Of a stretch of DNA of 25,508 nucleotides, positions 15,688 to 21,636 are shown piece after piece. Under the pieces are notes generated by a model. The model saw only the letters and a list, made by a program, of their open reading frames with translations. It searched no databases and was not told the DNA's origin. Numbering within the stretch: position 1 is the stretch's first letter; the number at the start of each line of letters is the position of its first letter. This DNA is from JAAYCB01 sp012744395 (lineage in GTDB: Bacteria > Planctomycetota > Planctomycetia > Pirellulales > Thermoguttaceae), in the NCBI GenBank assembly GCA_028703175.1, contig JAQVNJ010000092.1, positions 1 to 25,508 of the forward strand. The letters run 5' to 3'. The position numbers and the translations under genes are program-made.

Positions 15688-16352
15688 GAATCCCTGAGTT
15701 TCGCTGGTTTGCCCAGTGGGGACAATATCTCCAGCCTTCCCAGACTCGCAGGTTCGCAACGCTGCGGAGCGTTCAGCGGAGCCGTTTCGATCTGGAAAAC
15801 GCCCGTGTTCTTTGCGATCCCGGCAGGCGGCGCGGTTGTTCCGGCTGTGACCATCGCACCACCTGGGCGGTCGATTGCGGCGCCGCCTCGTTCTTGCCGG
15901 CGCGTGTCGTCGGCGCCCGTAGACTCCCGCCAGTTTTCGCCGTTACCGCACGCCACAATCTCACCCCCAAACGAACAGTAAGCCTTTTGTCAAAAACACC
16001 TTGCGTGTTCTCAAGGGGTGTTTGTCAGGGTGCCGATATCGAATCTGACCCTGCAAGGAAAGAGACGGCGCGCTCGCCCAAGCACGCCGCGGGGTTGCGT
16101 CAGGCAATGCCGAAGGTTTGATCGAATCGAGGAGGATTCGACGGCTCTGGCGCGATGCACGATGCGAACTGAGGTTAGCGACCCAGGCCACCCACCGACG
16201 TCCTGCACACTAGGAGTCGGTTCTATCCCATGGGAGAACCCACCCACGGAAGATAAATCGCGTCGCACACGGCCGACTGCGACGCGTGTGGCAAGAGATG
16301 TCGGTACCCCAACGAGCTACCCCCAGTTCGCCTGTAAAGGAGAGTTTGCACA
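15688..16352. other. Long gene-free spacer between dnaG promoter and Cys-rich gene
   Basis: I find no credible gene in about 660 bases; the open frames here have shadow-like composition and no ribosome sites. Two hairpins are visible. One is AACGCT-GCGG-AGCGTT (15758-15773). The other is AACACC-TTG ... CAA-GG-GGTGTT (15995-16022), which on the minus strand is followed by TTTTT and could be a weak terminator. Some of this must hold the promoter and leader of the Cys-rich gene at 16353, but no consensus promoter is evident. Confidence 0.5.
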
Positions 16353-17237
16353 ATGAGAGGCAAGATCGTTCTGTTAGCGCTCATCACGAGCGTTGCGATT
16401 TGCAGTCAGGGGTTCGCCGCTCTGCTTGACGGCGGATGCTCGGCGTGTGCCCCTGCCTGTGAAAAGGCCTGTGCGCCTGCCTGCGAGCCGGCATGCGGGC
16501 CAAGTTGTTGTGAGCCCTGTTGCCGACCGTGCGACCTGTTCGCCGGGCTGAAGGGGCTGTTTGCCTGCAACCGCTGTGGCAATGGCTGCGACTCCGCTTG
16601 CCAGCCGGCCTGCGCGGAGCCGAAGTGCTGTGCTCCGGAGCCGGTCTGCGAACCGGCTTGCGAAGTCCAATGCCGCCAGCCCTTGTTCCCGCTTCTGAAG
16701 TGCCGCCTGTGCAACCTTGCCGGCTGCCAGGGCGGATGCGGCTCGGCCTGCGACCCCGCTTGCCAGGTTGCCTGTGAGCCTGCCTGCCAGCCGGCTTGCG
16801 AGCCCGCCTGCCAGCCCGCTTGCGAGCCCGCCTGCCAGGTCAAGTGCCGCGAGCCGCTCTTCCCGCTCTTCAAGGGCAAGAAGAACTGCTGTGCTGCCGC
16901 TTGCGACCCAGTCTGCGAACCGGCCTGCCAGCCGGCCTGCCAGCCGGCCTGCCAGCCGGCCTGCGGCCAGTGCTGCGCTCGGCGCTGCACACCGATCCTC
17001 GACATCATTGACGGCCTGTTCGGGTGCAGGAAAGCCTGCAAGCCGGTCTGCAGCCAGGCGGTCAGTGGTTGTGGCGTGGGCGGCTGTGGCGTGGGCGGCT
17101 GCGGCGTGAGCGACTGCGGTTGCGATGGCGGTGCGGAGGCGGCTGCTCCCGTGAAGGAAGCTGCCCCGCTGCCCGTCGCCCCGAAGGCCGATCCCTCGGC
17201 TTCGCTGCTCCGTGCGCCCCGTAGCCTTGAAGGCTAA
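16353..17237 (+). CDS. Secreted, extremely cysteine-rich repeat protein
   Basis: This 294-residue protein has a signal peptide (MRGKIVLLALITSVAICSQG, cleavage likely near FAA-LL). It contains 54 cysteines (about 18 percent), mostly in a four-residue repeat C-[EQ]-P-A (CEPACQPACEPACQPAC). Two blocks of this repeat are each preceded or followed by a C-R-x-P-L-F-P-L-[LF]-K motif (RQPLFPLLK and REPLFPLFK). A glycine/cysteine block CGVGGCGVGGCG follows, then an Ala/Pro-rich tail. AAAGGAG lies about 10 bases before the ATG. The regular Cys spacing suggests a disulfide-crosslinked fibre or wall component of the cell envelope; metal binding is the other possibility. Cysteine-rich envelope proteins are known in planctomycetes, but I cannot assign this one to a named family. 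It is probably a single-gene transcript ended by the hairpin at 17271. Confidence 0.85.
   Translation: MRGKIVLLALITSVAICSQGFAALLDGGCSACAPACEKACAPACEPACGPSCCEPCCRPCDLFAGLKGLFACNRCGNGCDSACQPACAEPKCCAPEPVCEPACEVQCRQPLFPLLKCRLCNLAGCQGGCGSACDPACQVACEPACQPACEPACQPACEPACQVKCREPLFPLFKGKKNCCAAACDPVCEPACQPACQPACQPACGQCCARRCTPILDIIDGLFGCRKACKPVCSQAVSGCGVGGCGVGGCGVSDCGCDGGAEAAAPVKEAAPLPVAPKADPSASLLRAPRSLEG
16740..16970 (+). repeat. 12-base tandem repeats inside the Cys-rich gene
   Basis: The coding sequence has runs of a 12-base unit, TGCCAGCCGGCC and its variants TGCGAGCCCGCC and TGCCAGCCCGCT, encoding C-[QE]-P-A. There is one run around 16755-16845 and a nearly perfect run around 16921-16966. Such identical units are prone to slippage and recombination in steps of four residues, so the protein length may vary between strains. 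Confidence 0.75.
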
Positions 17238-17270
17238 CACCAACCAAGTGACACTTTGCTGAAGACGCGA

Positions 17271-17311
17271 AAACGGGTCTGCCTCGAGGATGCCTTCGAG
17301 CAGACCCGTTT
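17271..17311 (+). terminator. Long hairpin, probable terminator of Cys-rich gene
   Basis: A perfect 12-bp inverted repeat AAACGGGTCTGC (17271-17282) / GCAGACCCGTTT (17300-17311) can extend by TCGA/TCGA pairing with one bulged C. It lies about 33 bases after the stop. It is followed by TGCCTTTCTT, a poor but T-enriched tract. It may also serve the leftward sixA transcript, whose stop is about 100 bases away. Confidence 0.65.
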
Positions 17312-17407
17312 GCCTTTCTTGCCGGTCTCCGTCTCCCGCTTCCAATCGCCGACCTGGGAACGGGGAGAGGGTGGGAACAGGTGCGCGGCGGATGCCGTTC
17401 CCCCTGA

Positions 17408-17899
17408 TCAACAGCCGAGGAGTCTCGGCATCGCCAGCCAGCGGAGTCTGCCCTCGCCCCGCGCCGGGAGGCCGTCGAACAGGATCGCCGCGACGGCCCC
17501 TTTGGAGAAGTGGATTTGCGACGAACCTTCGCCGATCAGGGCCGCGGCCAGGTGGCCGACATCCGGCGCATGGCCGACCCAGGCCAGCTGATCGCAATCC
17601 GCGGCCGCCCGGGCGACCCAACGCGTCAAGCCCGACAGATCGCTCGCCGGCCCCAGTTCCTCCCGCGCGACAACCGGCGGCCGCCGAGCGACCAGCCGGC
17701 TGAGGATTTCGGCCGTCTGCCGGCAACGCACCAGGGGGCTCGTGGCGACGATGCCGGGCGCGAAATCAGCCGTCGCCAAGGCCTTGATGAATTGGGAGAA
17801 CCGGGTCTTGCCCGTTTGGGTCAACGGGCGATCGAAGTCGGGCCAATCCGCCTCCCCGCAGGGCACCGCCGCCGCGTGGCGAACGATGTAAACAAGCAT
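17408..17899 (-). CDS. sixA: SixA-type phosphohistidine phosphatase
   Basis: This 163-residue member of the histidine phosphatase (RHG) superfamily starts MLVYIVRHAAAV, where R7-H8 forms the phosphate pocket and His8 is the phosphorylated nucleophile. The second half holds the partner histidine in WVGHAPDVGHLAAALIG. The middle motif VATSPLVRCRQTAEIL provides the second active-site arginine. Length matches E. coli SixA (about 160), which dephosphorylates phosphohistidine on HPt domains or the nitrogen phosphotransferase system. The true substrate here is unknown. The start at 17899 was chosen because GGGGGG precedes it by five bases and the family motif begins at residue 1; the longer frame upstream is unrelated. 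It is monocistronic and convergent with the Cys-rich gene. Confidence 0.9.
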   Translation of the reverse strand: MLVYIVRHAAAVPCGEADWPDFDRPLTQTGKTRFSQFIKALATADFAPGIVATSPLVRCRQTAEILSRLVARRPPVVAREELGPASDLSGLTRWVARAAADCDQLAWVGHAPDVGHLAAALIGEGSSQIHFSKGAVAAILFDGLPARGEGRLRWLAMPRLLGC

Positions 17900-17957
17900 G
17901 GCATCCCCCCTTTGCGTTGGGCCCAGGGCATCGCAGGCGACTTCTCCGCTGGAGGGC

Positions 17958-17986
17958 ATTATGGCCCTTTTCGACCGCGGCGGCAA
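17958..17986 (-). promoter_or_regulatory. Candidate promoter of sixA
   Basis: On the minus strand TTGCCG (17981-17986), a 17-base spacer and CATAAT (17958-17963) give 9 of 12 consensus matches, about 60 bases before the sixA ATG. Spacing is optimal. There is no independent support. Confidence 0.45.
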
Positions 17987-18274
17987 AAGCGCCGAGACGC
18001 GTTGGCCGCGAACAAGAGGGGGGTCCGGCCCAATCGTCCCGCCGCCGAGGTTGCCCTGAAGGTCGAACCGGAAGGATCCGGACATGGCGATTTGACTTTG
18101 CCCGAGGTTGACATAGTTTTCCCTATAGAGGCTGCGATTCCTTGGGAATTCGGCCTCCGGCGGCGGCCCTGCGGCTGCTTGCCAACGCGAGAGTCCTTGT
18201 CTGCCGGAGTCACGCGGATTTTCGTCCCGTGCTTCTGGCGCGACTCTCCTGTCAACCCGAGGCCTGCCGCCTCC
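17987..18274. other. Spacer between sixA and the riboswitch
   Basis: No gene is visible. A perfect -35 hexamer TTGACA (18108-18113) on the plus strand, and TTGACT just before it (18092-18097), probably belong to the promoter of the riboswitch/flp transcript. However, the best -10 candidates are badly placed: TATAGA is only 10 bases downstream of TTGACA, and TAGTTT lies 16 bases after TTGACT. The start site is therefore not defined from sequence. Confidence 0.4.
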
Positions 18275-18368
18275 CGTCCTCGAAAAGGCAAACCGACCGC
18301 AAGGCCGGGACGCAAAGCCAAGGGCCGGGTGAGCACCATCCGGTAGCCTGGTTGCCGAAGGGATGACG
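18275..18368 (+). ncRNA. GEMM-I (c-di-GMP-I) riboswitch aptamer
   Basis: The segment reproduces the conserved core of the class I cyclic-di-GMP riboswitch in order: AAGGCAAACC (18285-18294); a P2 hairpin closed by a GCAA GNRA tetraloop (18299-18302); the invariant GGGACGCAAAGCC (18307-18319); a P3 arm with GGCC paired to GGTAGCC; and the closing TGGTTGCCG (18349-18357). CGTC...TCG / CGA...GACG at the ends forms the P1 stem. The bases at positions equivalent to G20 and A47 of the Vibrio Vc2 aptamer are G and A, which indicates c-di-GMP rather than cGAMP specificity. It lies on the coding strand about 280 bases before the flp start, with no gene between, so it should control the Flp pilin transcript. 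Confidence 0.93.
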
Positions 18369-18634
18369 CCGCCCGCCGCAAAGGCCGGCGGGAGGATGAG
18401 CGGTCGGAAGGCGTGCCTTCTACCCGCCCGACCTCACGAAACCAACGTCACGACGCAGATCGGCTCCGAGCGAGGAAGAGGCGATTCCGTTTCCTGTTGT
18501 GTGGGGTTTTCGGTGATGCATCGCAGGCAGCGCTGCCCCTGAGGGGGAAGCGTGACATCGCGGGAGCCCCGTCCCTTTTTTCCGGTTTGTCCCGGAGGGG
18601 CCGCCAATCGAGAGCGCCCCCGGGCCAACTGAAC
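18369..18634 (+). promoter_or_regulatory. flp leader / presumed riboswitch expression platform
   Basis: This 265-base untranslated leader lies between the aptamer and the flp ribosome site. Visible hairpins: CCCGCCG / CGGCGGG (18372-18378 and 18386-18392); GGTCGG / CCGACC (18402-18407 and 18428-18433), enclosing AAGG-CGTG-CCTT; the palindrome GGCAGCGCTGCC (18526-18537); GGGA / TCCC directly before a T6 run (18562-18581); and TCCGG / CCGGA (18581-18597). The GGGA-TCCC-T6 element looks like a small intrinsic terminator and is the most likely switch point. CGTCCC at 18570-18575 is also complementary to GGGACG in the aptamer core. Whether c-di-GMP turns the gene on or off cannot be told. Confidence 0.45.
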
Positions 18635-18647
18635 ATCGGAGGAACCC

Positions 18648-18845
18648 ATGAAGTTGCTCGCCAAGAAAGTGCACCGTTTCCTCGTTTCGGAAGACGGCCC
18701 AACCGCGGTTGAGTACGCGGTGATGCTGGCCCTGATCATCATTGTCTGCCTGACGGCGATCCAGGCACTGGGCACCGCCACGTCGGAGCAGTTCCAGACG
18801 ATTGCCGACAAGATCGGCGACACTGGCGAAGCCGAGGGCGGCTAG
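18648..18845 (+). CDS. flp: Flp-type major pilin of a Tad pilus
   Basis: This 65-residue type IVb pilin has a basic leader (MKLLAKKVHRFLVSEDG), then the Flp processing site G17 | P18-T-A-V-E22-Y23. The invariant Glu at +5 and the neighbouring Tyr are both present, followed by one hydrophobic helix (AVMLALIIIVCLTAIQAL) and a short polar C-terminus. The subunit is cut by the prepilin peptidase encoded downstream and polymerises into the adhesive Flp/Tad fibre. GGAGGA lies seven bases before the ATG. The gene has a c-di-GMP riboswitch in its leader and a strong terminator about 200 bases after its stop, so it can be transcribed separately and abundantly. Size and sequence are typical of the family. 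Confidence 0.95.
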   Translation: MKLLAKKVHRFLVSEDGPTAVEYAVMLALIIIVCLTAIQALGTATSEQFQTIADKIGDTGEAEGG

Positions 18846-19042
18846 CAGGTTGGGTCTGGGTGCGGTCGTCTCGGCGGCCGGTCTGCTCTTGTGAGCGGCG
18901 GCCGCGTGGACCGGAAGACGTGGCAAGGTTCAAAATCCAAGGTTCATGACGCAATTTCCGCCAGTTCGGTGCTCCCGATCAGCGGCCCAGTGTTGCCCAT
19001 TTGGCGATTGAGAATTGAACGTTGGGCCTTGCCGAAGACTTG

Positions 19043-19085
19043 CCCCCTTGGCGTCTTGAGACCCTTGCGCCAAGGGGGTTTTTTT
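19043..19085 (+). terminator. Rho-independent terminator after flp
   Basis: An 11-bp perfect stem CCCCCTTGGCG (19043-19053) / CGCCAAGGGGG (19068-19078) with a 14-base loop is followed at once by seven T residues (19079-19085). It ends only about 60 bases before the prepilin peptidase start. It should separate flp from the assembly genes or leave them only read-through transcription. Confidence 0.95.
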
Positions 19086-19144
19086 GACCTAGACTCTCGT
19101 AGCAGGTGTTGAACCTGGCCTCGTGTTGCACGGAGAAGACAGCA

Positions 19145-19720
19145 ATGTTGGAAATGGTTTCCGGTCAGCTTCCAGAACACGCGTTGCTCGCCTGGTCCGT
19201 GTGGGGCCTGGTCAGCGCGGTCTTGATCTTGGCCGCCGTGATCGACGGCTGGAAGCTGAGGGTCCCCAACTGGATCACCTTCCCGATGATCGTTGCGGGC
19301 TGGGCCGCCGGCGGAATCGCGTTCGGCTGGGCCGGCCTCTCCGCGAGCCTGTGGGGAACCGCCGTCGGGCTCGGTCTCCTCCTGCCCGCCTACGCCATCG
19401 GCGGGATGGGAGCGGGCGACGTCAAGCTGCTCGCCGGGGTGGGCGCCTGGGTCGGTGTCTCGCAGACGTTCTGGGCCTTCGCCGCGTCGGCCGTGATCGG
19501 CGCCGCGATCGCCATCCTGATGGTCGTGGTGAGCCGCAGCTGGCGCCATCACCAGCAGCTGTTTTTCGGCATCCTCAACGAGATCCTGTTGATCAGAAAT
19601 CCGAGCAAGCTCTCGGAGATCGCCGCCGAGCGGAAGAGCGCGATGATGCTCCTGCCGTATGGCATCCCGATCGCGATCGGCACGATTGGCTACTTTGCCT
19701 ACCTGGGAATGATCTTATGA
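19145..19720 (+). CDS. cpaA: Type IV prepilin peptidase (CpaA/TadV)
   Basis: This 191-residue A24-family aspartic peptidase of the inner membrane removes the leader from Flp and TadE-type prepilins. The two catalytic aspartates are visible: Asp34 in AAVIDGWKLRVPN and Asp92 in the G-x-G-D motif (GGMGAGDVK, 86-94). Several hydrophobic helices follow (FWAFAASAVIGAAIAILMVV and, at the end, YGIPIAIGTIGYFAYLGMIL). It lacks the N-terminal methylase domain of PilD, as expected for the short Tad peptidases. GGAG precedes the chosen ATG (19145); an in-frame GTG at 19106 gives 13 more residues without a leader-like character. The stop overlaps the next start as ATGA. Confidence 0.93.
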   Translation: MLEMVSGQLPEHALLAWSVWGLVSAVLILAAVIDGWKLRVPNWITFPMIVAGWAAGGIAFGWAGLSASLWGTAVGLGLLLPAYAIGGMGAGDVKLLAGVGAWVGVSQTFWAFAASAVIGAAIAILMVVVSRSWRHHQQLFFGILNEILLIRNPSKLSEIAAERKSAMMLLPYGIPIAIGTIGYFAYLGMIL

Positions 19721-20265
19721 GTCTGCCCAATTTGTCTAGAATCCTGCGCGTTGCTTCCGCGGATCCTTGCCGAGTCCCCGACTCCCAATCGGCGGACCAG
19801 GAAATCCGCCGCGGATTGGAGAGAGTCTACCGATTCTGCCGAAAGAACAGGAGGGGGGCCGCGGCCGTCGAGTTCGCCGTCGTGGCGCCGCTGTTCTTCC
19901 TGCTGGTTTTCGGCATGATCGAATTCGGCCGCATGGTGATGGTCCAGCAGATCATCACCAACGGTTCGCGTGAAGGGGCACGAATCGCAGTTTTGGAGGG
20001 AGCAAAAACCGACCAGGTTGAGAGCGCCGTCAGCAAGTATCTGACGAAGGCGTCGATCTTGGGCGGAATCGTGTCGGTCAGTCCCGATCCGCCCGGATCA
20101 GCCACTTATGGCGATCCAGTGGCGGTTACGGTCTCCGTGCCTTTTGATCAAGTCAGCTGGCTCGGCAAGCCAATGAGTCTAGGTAGCAGAGGTTCGGTTC
20201 TCCCTTTCGGGCGAGGGCTGAACCTGACCGCCACCACCGTAATGCGTCGAGAGACCGTCCAGTAG
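19717..20265 (+). CDS. tadE: TadE-like pseudopilin
   Basis: This 182-residue protein has a class III signal: after a longer than usual 47-residue leader comes RRG47 | AAAVE52F, with Glu at +5, then a transmembrane helix (FAVVAPLFFLLVFGMIEFGR) and the TadE motif MVQQIITNGSREGARIAVL. The C-terminal domain is mainly beta (VTVSVPFDQVSWL). TadE pseudopilins are cut by TadV and act as minor subunits in Tad pilus assembly. The start overlaps the peptidase stop (ATGA, 19717-19720), which indicates translational coupling. A shorter leader would arise from a later start, but none has a good ribosome site. Confidence 0.9.
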   Translation: MSLPNLSRILRVASADPCRVPDSQSADQEIRRGLERVYRFCRKNRRGAAAVEFAVVAPLFFLLVFGMIEFGRMVMVQQIITNGSREGARIAVLEGAKTDQVESAVSKYLTKASILGGIVSVSPDPPGSATYGDPVAVTVSVPFDQVSWLGKPMSLGSRGSVLPFGRGLNLTATTVMRRETVQ

Positions 20266-20347
20266 AGATTGTTCGCCAGGGATGGCGGTCGTTTCGTCGC
20301 GGCCTTGAGCGACCTGATCATTCCTGAGGCACTAAACGGAACTGCTC

Positions 20348-21481
20348 ATGCAAACCAAGTCACTCGTTCTACTTGTCCTCGCGTTGGGGTGCGGGGTGAT
20401 CGCATCGATCGGGATCACCCAGGTAATGGCCAACCGCTCGTCGCCCCCTCCCCCGCCGCAGCTTGAAACCCAGCCCGTATTCGTGGCTCTCAAGGAGATT
20501 CCCATGGGCACGCTGCTCGATCCCCAGTTGGTCAAACTCGAGCAGTGGCCGAAAGACAGGATTCCGGAGGGCGTCCTCTCCAAACTGGAAGATATCGAAG
20601 GACGGCGGCCGCGAACCAAGCTGTTTGCCGGCGAACCGATTCTCGACGTCAAACTGCTCAGCAAGGGCGAGAGCGCCGGCGGCGCCGCCCCGATGATTCC
20701 CATCGGCTATCGCGCCGTGCCCGTCCGCGTCGACGACGTCAGCGGCGGCGCGGCGATGATTCTGCCGGGTGATCGGGTCGACGTCCTGATTCACGTCAAA
20801 CGGGGCAACGAGATCACCAGCACGGTCACCAAGACGATCCTGCAAGACGTCAAGGTCTTCGCCGTCGACTCCCAGTGGACGATGGAATCCGACGAGAGCG
20901 GCAAGGCAATCCGTGCCAAGACGATCTCGCTGCTGTTGACACCGGAACAGACCGAGCGGGTGATGATGGCCCACGAATTGGGCAAAATCCGCCTCGCCCT
21001 CCGCAGCCCCGAGGATCACGAGGAAGCCGAACTGCCCGAGGGCGGCCACCGGATATCCCATCTGCTCGGAGACGCCGACATCGCCGATCACCAGCGCGAC
21101 GCCACGCTGATGAAACCGGGGCAACTCGTTGCCCAGGCCACGGCCGAGCCGCCGGTTGAACTGCCGGCCGAGCCGCCGGCCGAGCCGCCCGCCGAGCTGC
21201 CGGTTGAGCTGCCGGCCGAGCCCGTCGATGTGCGGCCCAGCCACCTGATCCGCGTGATCAGTGGTTCGGCCGTGAGCGAAATCGAACTTCAGGGACCAGC
21301 CGAAGATGCGGCCGCAGGGGAGGACGCGTTGGGCATCTCCTCCATCTGGCGGATTATTCCCCGTCCCGCCCGGCCCGATTCACCAACTCAGGAAAAAACC
21401 ACCGATCCGCCCAAGCCACGGGCCGATAACAGGATCGACGCGCCGCCTCTGCCGCGAATGATTCCGGCTGGCAACGCGTAG
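20348..21481 (+). CDS. cpaB: Tad pilus assembly protein CpaB/RcpC
   Basis: This 377-residue periplasmic protein is anchored by an N-terminal helix (LVLLVLALGCGVIASIGITQ). Next is a SAF/AFP-like domain (VFVALKEIPMGTLLDPQLVK ... LFAGEPILDVKLL) and the CpaB/RcpC core with GYRAVPVRVDDVSGGAAMIL and PGDRVDVLI. A later segment (TISLLLTPEQTERVMMAHEL) is also typical. CpaB works with the secretin to form the outer-membrane channel for the pilus. Between about residues 262 and 293 is a low-complexity run of P-[AV]-E-[LP] units, and the C-terminal third is long and proline-rich compared with the usual 260-300 residues. The Shine-Dalgarno is weak. It starts 82 bases after tadE. Confidence 0.92.
   Translation: MQTKSLVLLVLALGCGVIASIGITQVMANRSSPPPPPQLETQPVFVALKEIPMGTLLDPQLVKLEQWPKDRIPEGVLSKLEDIEGRRPRTKLFAGEPILDVKLLSKGESAGGAAPMIPIGYRAVPVRVDDVSGGAAMILPGDRVDVLIHVKRGNEITSTVTKTILQDVKVFAVDSQWTMESDESGKAIRAKTISLLLTPEQTERVMMAHELGKIRLALRSPEDHEEAELPEGGHRISHLLGDADIADHQRDATLMKPGQLVAQATAEPPVELPAEPPAEPPAELPVELPAEPVDVRPSHLIRVISGSAVSEIELQGPAEDAAAGEDALGISSIWRIIPRPARPDSPTQEKTTDPPKPRADNRIDAPPLPRMIPAGNA
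21138..21225 (+). repeat. Proline-rich coding repeat in cpaB
   Basis: Imperfect tandem units of 12-15 bases (GCCGAGCCGCCGG, GTTGAACTGCCG) encode A-E-P-P / V-E-L-P. This is probably an extended spacer in the periplasm. The repetitive GC-rich DNA may vary in length. Confidence 0.7.
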
Positions 21482-21636
21482 CCGAATGCGGGGAACGGGC
21501 GCCGCGGACCCCGGGGCAAGCCGCGCCGCCGAAATGACCGAGAAGACATTCAGGGAGCGCCGAACGCGGCTTCCCGATCACGGATGACAGACAAGCTGGA
21601 ACGGCCAGTCCAGCCAAGATCAAGGATGACCCAGGG

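Noticed and set aside
15995..16022. Hairpin with TTTTT on the minus strand
   Set aside because: It resembles a terminator, but no leftward gene ends here and the stem has a 2-base bulge; noted only within the spacer entry.
16740..16970. Possible CRISPR-like array
   Set aside because: The repeats are contiguous 12-base coding units without spacers.
16374..17726. Minus-strand open frames opposite the Cys-rich gene (glutamine/alanine/glycine repeats such as WQAGSQAGWQAG)
   Set aside because: The repetitive peptide is the mirror of the C-[EQ]-P-A repeat. The plus strand has a signal peptide, a ribosome site and the more sensible product.
18108..18129. TTGACA followed by TATAGA as the flp promoter
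   Set aside because: The hexamers are only 10 bases apart, far from the 16-18 needed for sigma-70, so I do not call it a promoter.
18285..18357. cGAMP-type (GEMM-Ib) riboswitch
   Set aside because: The base equivalent to position 20 of the Vc2 aptamer is G, which favours c-di-GMP; the cGAMP class usually has A there.
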